This document shows, piece by piece, positions 47,887 to 59,009 of a stretch of 64,000 bases of DNA. The stretch is from the NCBI GenBank assembly GCA_902775555.1, contig CACYMQ010000001.1, positions 146,201 through 210,200 on the forward strand. The letters are read 5' to 3'. Both the position numbers and the translations under genes were made by a program. The notes under the pieces were generated by a model. It did no database searches. It saw only the letters and a list, made by a program, of their open reading frames with translations, and was not told where the DNA came from. This DNA is from an uncultured Lachnospiraceae bacterium. Lineage in GTDB: Bacteria > Bacillota > Clostridia > Lachnospirales > Lachnospiraceae. The stretch's first letter is position 1; each line of letters opens with the position of its first letter.

Positions 47887-48525
47887 TCAGATCAACTGTC
47901 GTTCCAGACTCTCAAGGACTTCCAGAGAACGAAGCGGATAATCCAAAATCCGGTCGCGTGCTTTATCCGCAGTCCGGATCAGTTCCCTTCTCCCCTCCTC
48001 CGTCGGTTCAAAACTATAGGTCGCACCGATGGGCTGCGACAGAATATAGCGGATCAAGGGGGACGCCGCATCTCTCGCGAACTCTCCTTCAATATCCAGA
48101 AGTTTGATACAGAATGCAGCTCTGACCACTTCCGCTTTCAGTCTCCCCTCCAGAAGCGCAAGGAAGGTAACATACAGAAGGTTCAGTTCATCTTTCCCGC
48201 CCAGTCCCTCTCTGGTGAAATACTCAGTCAGTTCCGAACAGTAAGAAGCCGACGCAAAGTTCTCCACATCCAGGGTCAGATCCAGAAAGGATCTTTGGAT
48301 CTCAGCCCCTGTAAGTGTGTAGGCCTGTTTTCCGGGCCGCAGCAAAAAGCGTCCCATGGTAAAGCTCTGGGCCACTGCGGTAAAACGGTTGTTCTGACGT
48401 CTGGCTCCGTTGGCGAATACCGTGATCCGTCCCAGCTGTTCCGTTAGAACCACCATTCTCTTATCATATTCACCCAGCTGGGAAACCGAAAGCACGATCC
48501 CCCGCACCCATTGCTCCTCATACAT
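47887..48525 (-). CDS. recO: DNA repair protein RecO (short form)
   Basis: A 212-residue recombination mediator that loads RecA with RecR. The OB-fold N-terminus reads VRGIVLSVSQLGEYDKRMVVLTEQLGRITVFANGARR in part (VLSVSQLGEYDKR), then a helical domain with ASYCSELTEYFTREG and FCIKLLDIEGEF. RecO proteins are normally about 240-260 residues with a Cys4 zinc finger after this block; here it is missing and the protein passes directly to the final helices. GAGGAAG precedes the ATG. Follows era by 23 bases, a conserved pair. Confidence 0.9.
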   Translation of the reverse strand: MYEEQWVRGIVLSVSQLGEYDKRMVVLTEQLGRITVFANGARRQNNRFTAVAQSFTMGRFLLRPGKQAYTLTGAEIQRSFLDLTLDVENFASASYCSELTEYFTREGLGGKDELNLLYVTFLALLEGRLKAEVVRAAFCIKLLDIEGEFARDAASPLIRYILSQPIGATYSFEPTEEGRRELIRTADKARDRILDYPLRSLEVLESLERQLI

Positions 48526-48548
48526 GGTTCTTCCTCAATATCCGTTTC

Positions 48549-49466
48549 TCAGCGTTTCTTCTTCTGTGAAAGATATCCGTATTCCTTCAGCAGCATGGCA
48601 TTGTCCCGCCAGTCCGGCCGCACCTTGACAAAAAGCTTCAGATTTACCTGCTGTTCCAGCATATCCTCGATCTCCCGTCTGGCACCGGAACCGATCCTTC
48701 TCAGCATGGAACCGCCCTTTCCGATGATGATCCCCTTATGGGAATCACGCTCACAGATGATGGTTGCATCGATATCCGTAAGACTTCCGTCCGGACGCTC
48801 ACTGAAACGTTCCACGAGAACGGCGATCCCGTGGGGGATCTCCTTATCCAAATGGATCAGTGCCTGCTCCCGGATCAGTTCCGCGGCGATATCACGAACC
48901 CGTTCATCCGTGACCGTATCCGCATCATAGAACATGGGGCCCTCCGGCATAAGCCTGAGAAGTACCCGGATCAGTTCATCCAGATTCTTTCCCTTCACCG
49001 CCGAAACCGGAACCACCTCGGTAAACTCCATTTCCTTCGTGTAGGCAGTGATGCATTCCGCAATCTGCTCTTCCTTTACCGTATCGGTCTTATTGATGCA
49101 GAGGACCACCGGGATCTTCACCTTCCGTAACCGTTCCAGGATCTGACGCTCCCCTGCTCCGATAAAGGTCGACGGCTCCACCAGCCACAGGATCACGTCC
49201 ACTTCTCCCATAGCCGAACCGGACACCTCCAGCATATAATCGCCCAGTTTATTCTTTGCCCTGGTGATCCCCGGCGTATCCAGAAATACGATCTGACCCT
49301 CATCACAGGTATATACGGTCTGTATCTTTCTTCTGGTGGTCTGGGCGCGGTTCGATACCGCTGCGATCTTCTGACCGATGAGAGCGTTCATCAATGTGGA
49401 TTTCCCCACATTCGGTCTTCCCACCAGCGCAGCAAACCCACTGCGCGTCGGCGCATTTTCTGACAT
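48549..49466 (-). CDS. era: GTPase Era
   Basis: A 305-residue GTPase needed for 30S subunit assembly. G1 GRPNVGKSTLMNALIG, G3 DTPGI, G4 NKTD and SAVKG are clear. The C-terminal KH domain has VERFSERPDGSLTDIDATIICER in part and IIGKGGSMLRRIGSGARREIE in part (GKGG loop), then VKVRPDWRDNAMLLKEYGY. GGAGG lies just upstream of ATG 49466. Between the M16 protease and recO, all within 25 bases of each other. Confidence 0.97.
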   Translation of the reverse strand: MSENAPTRSGFAALVGRPNVGKSTLMNALIGQKIAAVSNRAQTTRRKIQTVYTCDEGQIVFLDTPGITRAKNKLGDYMLEVSGSAMGEVDVILWLVEPSTFIGAGERQILERLRKVKIPVVLCINKTDTVKEEQIAECITAYTKEMEFTEVVPVSAVKGKNLDELIRVLLRLMPEGPMFYDADTVTDERVRDIAAELIREQALIHLDKEIPHGIAVLVERFSERPDGSLTDIDATIICERDSHKGIIIGKGGSMLRRIGSGARREIEDMLEQQVNLKLFVKVRPDWRDNAMLLKEYGYLSQKKKR

Positions 49467-49490
49467 ATCTTCCTCCGCCCCTGTTCTTCC

Positions 49491-52403
49491 CTATAACAGG
49501 TTTTCTATCTTATCAAATCGTTTGCTGTCCTTTTCCACCTTTGCTTTGGAACCCACCACGCAGATGGTCTCTTCCTCACGGATCCCGTCCAGATAGGGTG
49601 CAAGCTTCCGGATACTTTCCTGATCAGCGGAAAGGATTGCTTCCCTGTCCTTCTGCCTGTCTTCATCCGTTCTTCCCATCAGGTACGCATAAAAGCTGGC
49701 CAGACCTTCGGCCGACGGATTCAGCGGCGTGTCTCTCTTGCTGATGGTTCCGATGATGTATTTCAGCATATCCCTGTCAGAGCAGTCAAATTCCCTCAGG
49801 TAATCAGCCGCCTGTTCATAGATCTGATAGGTCTCCTCCAGATTCGGATCACGATAGGAAGTAAGATAACAGATCCCGTCCCTTCCGAAATCGCACATGG
49901 CCCCGTAGGCTCCGCCCTGCACACGGACACGGATCCACAGATACTCATAGGAGAAAATGATCTGCAGTACGTTCAGGGCTCCAGTATATTCAAGCCCGTC
50001 TTTCCTGTAATCCCAGGCTGTAGCGACAAACTGTACCTGCCCGGCGGTCACAAATCCCTCATTCTTCTTCTCAGGCAATGCTCTTTCCGCAGGCGCTCCC
50101 ATCGCCTCATCCGAAAGCTCTGCCAGGAATCCCGTGATCGCCTTCTTCTCTTCCTCACCCGGAAGATCCTTATGCGTATAGGACAGCTTCACTCTGCTCC
50201 TGCTGAATATCCTGGCGTGCACCTTCTTCAGCTGCTCGGCCAGTTCGTCATAACGGTTCTCAAAATCCGCATTCAGTCCGCTGATAAACCGATAATAATC
50301 GATGCCTTCCGTCTGCTCCTTCAGGGCATACCTTTCGGAAATGTAGGATTTTGCCCTTCCTGCTGCCGTCACATGTCCGCTTCCCGGCATGTCGGAGCGA
50401 AGTCCGGAATACATCTCGGCTATGATCTCCCCAAGCCTTTTCCTGTCTGTGATCTTCGAACGAAGGAGCACCTCCGACAGAAGCTCTACGCCCGGAACCA
50501 GTTCCCCTTCCAGCGTCTTTACCCTCGCCATAAGATAGAGCAGGGTATCGTCCGAATGTGCCTTTGCGAGGAGCCCTGTGGAGACAGCAAGACCGCCGGT
50601 CTTCAGATTCAGTTCATTTGTCAGTTCTTCCAGAGAATACTTCTCCGTGGGAACCGATTTATACAGCTCGGCCAGAAGCGCTGCCAGCTGCAGTTCTTCT
50701 GTCGAAAGGTCGGACAGATCAAAGTAGATATCCAGATACTCGATCCCGTTGGTAAAGATACTGTGAGACACCAGCTCGGTCCCGTCGATCTCCGAGAATC
50801 GGTTACAAAGCTTCCTGTCCTCAGGATCGATATCCTCCCTCGCAAGAAGAGGAATGGCTTCCAGATCCTCCACCGGAGTGGGGTCACTCTGGTATTTCTT
50901 TAAGTGTGCGGTCTCTTCCACCACGCGGGTTCTTTCTTCCGCGGAAAGGGATTCTCTTTTGGAGGCAAGCGCCGCCTGCAGCTCTTCCTCCTCTTTCTGA
51001 TCCATACCGATCACGGGAACACCGATGATATAAGCCACATGCGGATTGTCGATAAGATGATCGCGGATCAGCTGTTCGAAATATCCGGACTCCACATCCC
51101 CGGTCAGTTCTTTATAGACCCCATCCAGGGAGAACAGGTCCAATGCGGCCTTGTCATCGTAAAGCCAGGTATCAAATGCATCCAGGCCCAGCATAAGGCC
51201 TTTGGGATACCTTCCGAAATTTCCTTCCTTATGGAGGAACTCAAATCTGCGGATCGCTGCCCGAAGAGATGTCTTATCCAGACCGTTTTCGGAAAGACCT
51301 CTCAGCGTGTCCGTAAGAACCTCACGGAATCTGTCCGCATCCTTCTCATTACAATTATGTGCCACCACGGAAAATACCGGCTGCAGCATGGTAGTATCAT
51401 ACGAACTTTCCACATCCGCCGCCAGACCGGCGTCGATGATGGCCTTTCGCAGCGGTGCGCCCTCTGCATCCAGAAGCACATAACTCAGCACATCAAAAGC
51501 CACCCGCAGTTTTTTGTCCAGAGAAGTACCGATCACGGCGTTATAGGTCAGATAAGCATTTTCCTCTTCCTTCTCACCCTCCGCAAGCGCAAAGGGGATC
51601 CTGGCTTCCGTCGGACGCTCCGGGGCTTCCTGTAACCGGATGGAGGAATCCACATCCAGTGCATCAAACTCCGAGAGGTATTCCCGGTCCAGGTATTCCA
51701 GCTGTTCTTCAGCATCCAGCTTGCCATACAGATAGATATAACTGTTGGACGGATGGTAATAGGTCCTGTGATATTCCAGGTACTCTTCCCTTGTCAATGT
51801 CGGGATCTCCTTCGGATCTCCGCCGGAATCATGCCGGTATACGGAATCCGGAAAGAGCTGTCCGCTGATGCTTCTGGCGATCACGGAATCCGGTGCGGAA
51901 TACACACCCTTCATCTCGTTGTAAACAACGCCGTTGTATATGAGCGGACTGTCCTGATCAGCCATCTCATAGTGCCAGCCTTCCTGAAGAAAGATCTCTT
52001 CCTTATCGTAAATATTGGGATGGAACACCGCATCCAGATAGACATCGGTCAGATTCCGGAAATCCTTGTCATTGCAGCTGGCAATGGGATAAACGGTCTT
52101 GTCCGAATAGGTCATGGCATTTAAAAAGGTATTCAATGAACCCTTTGCCAGTTCGACAAAAGGATCCTTTGCAGGATACTTCTTCGATCCGCAGAGCACG
52201 GTATGCTCAATGATATGCTGGATCCCCTTGGAATTGTCAGGAGGTGTCCGGAATCCGATGGCAAAGACCTTGTTGACATCGTCATTGACAATGAGCATCA
52301 CTCTTGCACCGGTCTTCTCATGGCGGAGGACATATCCGGTCCCGTTCACTTCCGGCAGTTCTTCAGTCTGTTCGATCCTGTAATTCTTGATATTATCTAA
52401 CAT
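49491..52403 (-). CDS. M16C metallopeptidase (presequence protease-like)
   Basis: A 970-residue, four-domain insulinase-family zinc protease that degrades peptides in an enclosed chamber. The inverted zinc motif HxxEH is seen in GIQHIIEHTVLCGSKKYP (near 65-70), followed by KDPFVELAKGSLNTFLNAMT, LQEGWHYEM, VVYNEMKGVYS and YHPSNSYIYLYGK. The C-terminal half has VQGGAYGAMCDFGRDG, the arginine/tyrosine region. No signal peptide, so it is cytosolic. AAGGAG precedes ATG 52403. It is upstream of era and may be co-transcribed. Confidence 0.94.
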   Translation of the reverse strand: MLDNIKNYRIEQTEELPEVNGTGYVLRHEKTGARVMLIVNDDVNKVFAIGFRTPPDNSKGIQHIIEHTVLCGSKKYPAKDPFVELAKGSLNTFLNAMTYSDKTVYPIASCNDKDFRNLTDVYLDAVFHPNIYDKEEIFLQEGWHYEMADQDSPLIYNGVVYNEMKGVYSAPDSVIARSISGQLFPDSVYRHDSGGDPKEIPTLTREEYLEYHRTYYHPSNSYIYLYGKLDAEEQLEYLDREYLSEFDALDVDSSIRLQEAPERPTEARIPFALAEGEKEEENAYLTYNAVIGTSLDKKLRVAFDVLSYVLLDAEGAPLRKAIIDAGLAADVESSYDTTMLQPVFSVVAHNCNEKDADRFREVLTDTLRGLSENGLDKTSLRAAIRRFEFLHKEGNFGRYPKGLMLGLDAFDTWLYDDKAALDLFSLDGVYKELTGDVESGYFEQLIRDHLIDNPHVAYIIGVPVIGMDQKEEEELQAALASKRESLSAEERTRVVEETAHLKKYQSDPTPVEDLEAIPLLAREDIDPEDRKLCNRFSEIDGTELVSHSIFTNGIEYLDIYFDLSDLSTEELQLAALLAELYKSVPTEKYSLEELTNELNLKTGGLAVSTGLLAKAHSDDTLLYLMARVKTLEGELVPGVELLSEVLLRSKITDRKRLGEIIAEMYSGLRSDMPGSGHVTAAGRAKSYISERYALKEQTEGIDYYRFISGLNADFENRYDELAEQLKKVHARIFSRSRVKLSYTHKDLPGEEEKKAITGFLAELSDEAMGAPAERALPEKKNEGFVTAGQVQFVATAWDYRKDGLEYTGALNVLQIIFSYEYLWIRVRVQGGAYGAMCDFGRDGICYLTSYRDPNLEETYQIYEQAADYLREFDCSDRDMLKYIIGTISKRDTPLNPSAEGLASFYAYLMGRTDEDRQKDREAILSADQESIRKLAPYLDGIREEETICVVGSKAKVEKDSKRFDKIENLL

Positions 52404-52501
52404 GAAAATCTCCTTGATTTAGTTTGATCTAACTAGAAAAGTATAACACGTTTACATTGGAAAAACCACCGGAATTCCTTATATTGCTGTCCGCATCAAA
52501 C

Positions 52502-52540
52502 AAAGACCACCGGAGAGTCTCTGACTCTCCGGCGGTCTTT
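52502..52540. terminator. Terminator after the CW-repeat protein gene
   Basis: An 18-base stem (AAAGACCACCGGAGAGTC and its complement, one mismatch) with a TCT loop. T-rich on both sides. It lies 33 bases past the stop at 52573. Confidence 0.85.
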
Positions 52541-52572
52541 GATCAATATTTCATATTATTTTCGTGCATCGA

Positions 52573-53871
52573 TCACGGATTCAGGCATACACCGCTATCA
52601 CTGAATCTGTAAACTCTTCCGTTGATCGAGTATCTTCCGCCATACCACATAGCACCGGACTTACCGAAATAGTACCACTTACCGCCGATCTTCTGCCAGC
52701 CATAACGCTCAGCTCCGTCAGAACCGAAGTAGTGCCATGTTGAGCCACTGGGTTTCAGCCATCCCGTTCTCATTGCTCCGGAGGTGTTGAAGTAATACCA
52801 CTTATTACCTATCGAACGATAACCGGTATACATATTTCCGTAATCCTTTTGGAAATAGTACCATTTCTTTCCTACCTTTTTCCAACCGGTAGCCATGGCT
52901 CCGCCGGCTTTCTTATCAAAGTAATACCAGTCTCTTCCGATTTTCTTCCATCCGGTGATCATATAGCCCCCGGCGTTGAAGTAATAGTATTTCTTACCAA
53001 CTTTAACCTGCTTGGATTTTGCATATGTTCCATCCTCATACTGATACCACCAACCCTTGGCATCTTTATTCCATCCCAGGTTTGTACGCTTGATCGAGAA
53101 GGAATAACTACCTGTATAAGAATCTGATCCGCTTATCGTGTTTACACGGAGGAAATAGGTTCCCTTCTTCAGAGAAAAAGCTCTTAACGTTTTAGTACCT
53201 ACAGAAGTAGCTCCTGAATCCTTTGTTACATAATTAGGTTTTGCCTTAACACCATTAGTTCCATAAAAATCAAAGCTTATGGACTGCATACTTCCGGTGA
53301 TATTCATAAAAAGAACCGAATCCTGACTCAGAGTCAGTTTGTATGCATCCACCAGATCATCCGATCCAAGGTAACCCGTATAAGCCGTACCGAATTTCAT
53401 CGGATGAGCAGCAGCATCCGCATCATCTCTGGTAGAATAAGATTCAGGGAATGTCTCAGTAGCCGGGGTATACTTAAACTGGAAAGAATAGGAATTATCG
53501 TTGTATTTAGAACCGTAACCCGACACTTTTATGTAGTAATCGCCTGCCACAAGCTTCCTGATAAAAGCCCCCTGTTTCTGTGGACCAACAGACTCAGCGA
53601 GATAAACCACCTTTTGGGCAGCATCCATCACCTCAAAGTTTGCCGAATCATCTTTCGTTGTTACAGAAAAATTGAGTCTGCCGGATTGTGGTATAGAAAC
53701 CTTATAAAACTGGTTTACTCTACCATTCGTTCCAAAGTTTCCGGATACCGGTTGTTCACTGACAATCGGGGTCGCATCTGCCACACCCGATCCTGCTGCT
53801 TCTGCCTTACCGGTAAATGCAAAGCATGCGAGTCCGGTAGCCAGAGCAAGTGTAAGTAATTTCTTCCTCAT
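52573..53871 (-). CDS. Secreted protein with PPC-like domains and CW-binding repeats
   Basis: A 432-residue exported protein. Signal peptide MRKKLLTLALATGLACFAFT with AEA near 26. Two jelly-roll PPC-like domains follow (about 35-135 and 150-270); each has the pattern FYKVSIPQSGRLNFSV / AYKLTLSQDSVLFMNI and VAGDYYIKVSGYG / KKGTYFLRVNTISG. The last 160 residues are seven or eight CW repeats such as GWKKVGKKWYYFQKDYGNM, which bind choline or glucan in other species. No protease or hydrolase domain remains, so a structural or adhesive role is likely. AGGAGG precedes ATG 53871. Confidence 0.87.
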   Translation of the reverse strand: MRKKLLTLALATGLACFAFTGKAEAAGSGVADATPIVSEQPVSGNFGTNGRVNQFYKVSIPQSGRLNFSVTTKDDSANFEVMDAAQKVVYLAESVGPQKQGAFIRKLVAGDYYIKVSGYGSKYNDNSYSFQFKYTPATETFPESYSTRDDADAAAHPMKFGTAYTGYLGSDDLVDAYKLTLSQDSVLFMNITGSMQSISFDFYGTNGVKAKPNYVTKDSGATSVGTKTLRAFSLKKGTYFLRVNTISGSDSYTGSYSFSIKRTNLGWNKDAKGWWYQYEDGTYAKSKQVKVGKKYYYFNAGGYMITGWKKIGRDWYYFDKKAGGAMATGWKKVGKKWYYFQKDYGNMYTGYRSIGNKWYYFNTSGAMRTGWLKPSGSTWHYFGSDGAERYGWQKIGGKWYYFGKSGAMWYGGRYSINGRVYRFSDSGVCLNP

Positions 53872-53916
53872 AAGGCCCTCCTTCATAATCATGGGTTATA
53901 CAAACGTACATAGTTA

Positions 53917-53945
53917 AATATAGCACACAAACCTTCAGATTTCAA
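53917..53945 (-). promoter_or_regulatory. Sigma-A promoter of the CW-repeat protein
   Basis: TTGAAA (53945-53940), 17-base spacer, TATATT (53922-53917) on the minus strand; the leader is about 40 bases with no riboswitch. Confidence 0.75.
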
Positions 53946-53991
53946 GACAGGAGTATATTATTCCGGCAATTAAACTCTTGCTTCGCATCTC

Positions 53992-54179
53992 TGACTGCTC
54001 ACAGGTGACACCACCTGCACCGATGACGAATCTGCCTGCTTCGCAGCCAGTCGCCGCTTCGCGGCTGATTACATTCGTCATGATTTGTTGGCGTCACCTA
54101 TTCCAGGTCACAAAACAGAAAAGGAGTGATGGATTCTGCAAGCAGACCCATCACTCCTTTTCTGTTTTGCACCTGTGAG
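53992..54179. repeat. Composite inverted-repeat element downstream of groEL
   Basis: GACTGCTCACAGGTG near 53994 is complementary to CACCTGTGAGCAGT near 54170. Inside, GGTGACACCACC...GATGACGAAT (54004-54031) pairs imperfectly with ATTCGTCATG...GGCGTCACC (54072-54099). A central GTCGCCGCTTCGCGGCT (54050-54066) also occurs at 25441-25457. It includes the groEL terminator described separately. Confidence 0.75.
54114..54168 (-). terminator. Terminator after groEL
   Basis: AACAGAAAAGGAGTGATGG and CCATCACTCCTTTTCTGTT form a 19-base perfect stem around a 14-base loop; the arms are A/T-rich at the base. Lies some 20 bases past the groEL stop. Confidence 0.75.
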
Positions 54180-54187
54180 CAGTGACT

Positions 54188-55825
<1,638 letters not shown>

Positions 55826-55862
55826 TTACTGTTAATTATAATCTATATTGTTTGGGGTAATA

Positions 55863-55915
55863 AGATCCTTCGCCGGTGCGGATCGCTATCGCTTCGCGCA
55901 CGGCTCAGGATGACA
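55863..55915. repeat. Dispersed intergenic element (long copy between groES and groEL)
   Basis: Starts AGATCCTTCGCCGGTGCGG and ends GGCTCAGGATGACA, with the inner arm enlarged to 53 bases by GATCGCTATCGCTTCGCGCA. It can form a stem of CCTTCGCC/GG...AGG type. Confidence 0.7.
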
Positions 55916-55927
55916 TGCCGGGTTTTA

Positions 55928-56212
55928 CTATTCAACGACTGCCAGGATATCATCCTGACGTACGATGGTATACTTCTCCTCACCCAGTGTCACATCCGTA
56001 CCTGCATACTGTGAATAGATCACTTTCTGGCCTACTTCCACATTCATGGGGATGGTCTTTCCATCCTCTACCTTACCGGGGCCGACTGCTACAACCTCCG
56101 AATACTGGGGCTTCTCCTTGGAATTTCCGGTCAGGATAATGCCGGACTGGGTCGTCTCCTCAACCTCAGCCTGCTTCAAAACAACTCTGTCACCTAAAGG
56201 TTTTACGTTCAT
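55928..56212 (-). CDS. groS: Co-chaperonin GroES (Hsp10)
   Basis: A 94-residue lid of the GroEL chamber. MNVKPLGDRVVLKQAEVEE opens the protein; the mobile loop is TTQSGIILTGNSKEKPQYSE in part; VAVGPGKVEDG and YTIVRQDDILAVVE end it. GGAGG precedes ATG 56212. A longer frame back to 56305 would start inside CIRCE and is not the start. Confidence 0.97.
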   Translation of the reverse strand: MNVKPLGDRVVLKQAEVEETTQSGIILTGNSKEKPQYSEVVAVGPGKVEDGKTIPMNVEVGQKVIYSQYAGTDVTLGEEKYTIVRQDDILAVVE

Positions 56213-56294
56213 GGTATACTCCTCCTCTTTCTCTGAATGTGCCGTCCGTTCTCTGTTTTTGCTTCTGTAACAGATCCTGCGTCCGGTCGGATTT

Positions 56295-56321
56295 TTAGCA
56301 CTCACAGCTTCTGAGTGCTAA
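56295..56321. promoter_or_regulatory. CIRCE operator of the groES-groEL operon
   Basis: Perfect TTAGCACTC-N9-GAGTGCTAA, the second in the window, 83 bases before the groES ATG and just after the -10 region. Confidence 0.97.
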
Positions 56322-56326
56322 CACAA

Positions 56327-56359
56327 ATTATATTGTAACCTATTTTCAGAAAAAATCAA
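56327..56359 (-). promoter_or_regulatory. Promoter region of groES-groEL
   Basis: TTGATT (56359-56354) pairs at 16 bases with TACAAT (56337-56332), which overlaps a perfect TATAAT (56332-56327). Which -10 is used cannot be told. Confidence 0.6.
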
Positions 56360-56389
56360 GTCCTATTTTACTTTCTGTACAAAGAAAAA

Positions 56390-56419
56390 GGAACATCCGC
56401 ACTTATCGACGGATATTCC
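56390..56419 (-). terminator. Terminator after the papain-like hydrolase gene
   Basis: GGAACATCCG/CGGATATTCC, one mismatch, ten-base loop; TTTTTCTTTG follows on the minus strand. It separates the glnS group from groES. Confidence 0.75.
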
Positions 56420-56452
56420 CTGTCAGATCTTATATTCATTTCCCGTGGGAAA

Positions 56453-56525
56453 AGATTCTTCGCTTCGCTCAGAATGACAAGGTTCCACACGGTACGATAC
56501 GGTTCCAATGGAATGATACGGTTCC
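56453..56525. repeat. Dispersed element followed by a 20-base tandem repeat
   Basis: AGATTCTTCGCTTCGCTCAG onward to GAATGACA (56453-56479) is the most regular family member. It is followed by three units starting GGTTCC (56481, 56501, 56520); the first two end GATAC. Confidence 0.75.
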
Positions 56526-56538
56526 TTCGGGAGACATC

Positions 56539-57264
56539 TTATGCCGTTCCCGCATGCTCCGGACTGCCGTTCTTCTCTTTCCAACGGTAGTTCTTCTGAT
56601 CCCGCATTTTTCTGACTTCTCCGCGCTGGGTCATTTCATTTGCCTCCCTGCCACAGCGGAAACCGGCCAGCCATGTCCTGTAATTGGAAAGAAGGCCTTC
56701 ATAAAAATGTTCGAGCCTGTCGCAGGTACGATAATCCTCCGGCGTCACAAGTCCGGGCTTCTTATCAAAGAGATTGATCCCGCTGACCTGAAGTACCTTC
56801 TCTACAAACTGTGTGCAGAAGAAAGCATATTTCCGGTCGAAAGCCTTATGGAACTTCACTGCCAGAACGCCCAGATAATTATATCCGTACAGGCGCCGTC
56901 TTGCCTTAAGGCCCTCCACATAATCATGCGCCTTCTGGTAGACCTCCTTCGAAACAGGAAGCCGGAGCACCAGACATTCCGTGGACTTCTTTCTCCCGTA
57001 TACACCCTTATTGATGTCCTCATCGATCAGACCGCAGTAGAAGGGATAATGCACCCTCTTCCTTGCGAAGCTGTACATCTCCGAGAGATTCTCATCAAAC
57101 GCAATGGATGCATGCGCATAGGGCATGGGATTTAAAGCGCGGATGATCTTCGACGGAATGGTATGGGTCCGCGAGAGCAGGATGAACAGATCCTTCTTCT
57201 CCTGTCCCTTCGGACTCATTGTAAAAATATTATCTTCCGATGCATCGTAAATCTTACTGATCAT
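56539..57264 (-). CDS. Papain-like (YiiX/YebB-type, permuted NlpC/P60) hydrolase
   Basis: A 241-residue cytosolic protein. HASIAFD holds the histidine and FFCTQFVEKVLQ the cysteine, in the permuted order H then C seen in YiiX-like NlpC/P60 proteins. The SRTHTIPSKIIRAL stretch near the start is also typical. The last 40 residues are highly basic and charged. AAGG lies before ATG 57264. It follows glnS by 40 bases. Family members cleave amide or peptide bonds; the target is unknown. Confidence 0.7.
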   Translation of the reverse strand: MISKIYDASEDNIFTMSPKGQEKKDLFILLSRTHTIPSKIIRALNPMPYAHASIAFDENLSEMYSFARKRVHYPFYCGLIDEDINKGVYGRKKSTECLVLRLPVSKEVYQKAHDYVEGLKARRRLYGYNYLGVLAVKFHKAFDRKYAFFCTQFVEKVLQVSGINLFDKKPGLVTPEDYRTCDRLEHFYEGLLSNYRTWLAGFRCGREANEMTQRGEVRKMRDQKNYRWKEKNGSPEHAGTA

Positions 57265-57304
57265 AATAACCTTCTAAATCTCTGTCCCCTCGCGTATTCT
57301 AAAA

Positions 57305-58981
57305 CTACTTACCCGGCTTATAGGAACTCTTAAGTCCTACGATACGGTTCAGGACCAGGTGTCCCTCCTTTGTATCCTTCGGATCCACGGAGAAATACCC
57401 GTTTCTGATAAACTGGAACCGGTCATAGGCCTTAGCGTCCCTGACACATGCCTCCAGCTTCGCATGGGGACGGACTACAAGGGAATTCGGATTGAAGTTC
57501 AGCGTTCCGTCCTCATTCAGCTTTCCCTTCTCCTCATCGATCAGATTCTCATAGAGTCTGACCTCTGCATCCACCGCATCCGGTGCATTCACCCAGTGAA
57601 TGGTACCCTTGACCTTTCTTGCCCCTTCCTTCTCCTCATAACCGGAGCCGGATCTTGTTTCGGGATCATAGGTCCCGTGAACCACTGTCACAACACCGTT
57701 CTCATCCTTTTCACATCCGGTACAGCGAACGAAATAGGCACCCTTCAGGCGAACCTCATTTCCGGGGAACAGACGGAAGTATTTCTTCGGCGGTTCCTCC
57801 ATGAAGTCATCCCGCTCGATATACAGTTCTTTCGAAAATGTGACCTTGCGGCTTCCCGCTCCCTCCGCATCCGGGTTGTTCTCGATCTCAAACTCTTCTG
57901 TCTGTCCTTCCGGATAGTTGTCGATCACCAGACGGACCGGATCCAGAACACCCATAAGGCGCGGAGCCTTCGGCTTCAGATCCTCACGGATACAATACTC
58001 CAGCATCGAATATTCCACGGAACTCTGGGATTTGGAGATTCCCACCAGCTTCATGAATGTCTTCAGGGATTCCGGTGTGAAGCCTCTCCGGCGAAGCGCT
58101 GCCAGCGTCACGAGACGCGGATCATCCCAGCCGTCTACGACGCCATCCTCCACCAGCTTCTTGATATATCTCTTACCCGTCACCACATCCGTCAGATACA
58201 GCTTCGCGAACTCGATCTGCTTGGGAGGATGCGGATATTCAAGTTCCTCGACCACCCAGTTATAAAGGGGCCGATGATCTTCAAATTCCAATGTACAGAG
58301 AGAATGTGTTACGCCCTCGATCGCATCCTCGATGGGATGCGCGAAATCATACATGGGATAAATGCACCAGGTGTCCCCGGTATTATGATGCGTCATGCGG
58401 GCGATCCGGTAAATGACGGGATCCCGCATGTTGATATTCGGAGATGCCATATCGATCTTGGCCCGAAGTACCTTGGAGCCGTCCGGATACTCCCCGTTCT
58501 TCATCCCTTCAAACAGTTCCAGATTCTCTTCCACGGAGCGGTCTCTGTAGGGACTGTTCTTTCCCGGCTCGGTAAGGGTTCCTCTGTACTCCCGGATCTC
58601 ATCCGCAGTCAGATCACATACAAATGCCTTTCCCTTGCGGATCAGCTTCACCGCCGCCTCATACATTTGTTCAAAATACTCGGACGCATAGAGGACCTTT
58701 CCTCCGAAATCCGCGCCCAGCCATTTCACATCCTCCACGATGGAATTGACGAACTCCTCCTTCTCCTTGGTGGGATTCGTATCATCAAAACGGAGATTGA
58801 ACTGACCCTTGTATTCCTCAGCCATACCATAGTTGAGAAGTATGGACTTTGCATGTCCGATATGCAGATATCCGTTGGGTTCGGGCGGAAAACGGGTAAT
58901 GATCTTCTCGTACTTTCCCTCTGCCAGATCCTTATCGATGATCTGCTCTATAAAATGCTTCGATGTCATTTCCTCTGACAT
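57305..58981 (-). CDS. glnS: Glutaminyl-tRNA synthetase
   Basis: A 558-residue class I synthetase. [20 protein letters not shown] has the HIGH motif; the second lysine motif is seen as [11 protein letters not shown] in place of KMSKS-type. [21 protein letters not shown]-like [14 protein letters not shown] and the two beta-barrel anticodon domains follow. Direct GlnRS suggests that Gln-tRNA need not be made by GatCAB here, although many Clostridia keep both. AGGAGG lies ten bases before ATG 58981; the frame extends to 59053, into the upstream gene, without a better site. Confidence 0.95.
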   Translation of the reverse strand: MSEEMTSKHFIEQIIDKDLAEGKYEKIITRFPPEPNGYLHIGHAKSILLNYGMAEEYKGQFNLRFDDTNPTKEKEEFVNSIVEDVKWLGADFGGKVLYASEYFEQMYEAAVKLIRKGKAFVCDLTADEIREYRGTLTEPGKNSPYRDRSVEENLELFEGMKNGEYPDGSKVLRAKIDMASPNINMRDPVIYRIARMTHHNTGDTWCIYPMYDFAHPIEDAIEGVTHSLCTLEFEDHRPLYNWVVEELEYPHPPKQIEFAKLYLTDVVTGKRYIKKLVEDGVVDGWDDPRLVTLAALRRRGFTPESLKTFMKLVGISKSQSSVEYSMLEYCIREDLKPKAPRLMGVLDPVRLVIDNYPEGQTEEFEIENNPDAEGAGSRKVTFSKELYIERDDFMEEPPKKYFRLFPGNEVRLKGAYFVRCTGCEKDENGVVTVVHGTYDPETRSGSGYEEKEGARKVKGTIHWVNAPDAVDAEVRLYENLIDEEKGKLNEDGTLNFNPNSLVVRPHAKLEACVRDAKAYDRFQFIRNGYFSVDPKDTKEGHLVLNRIVGLKSSYKPGK

Positions 58982-59009
58982 TGCTATTCTGCCTCCTGCT
59001 TCACGTACA

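Noticed and set aside
55928-56305. Longer GroES frame starting at 56305
   Set aside because: That start lies within the CIRCE operator, and ATG 56212 has a proper GGAGG and the family N-terminus.
57359-58978. A 539-codon open frame on the plus strand
   Set aside because: Antisense shadow of glnS; no domain.
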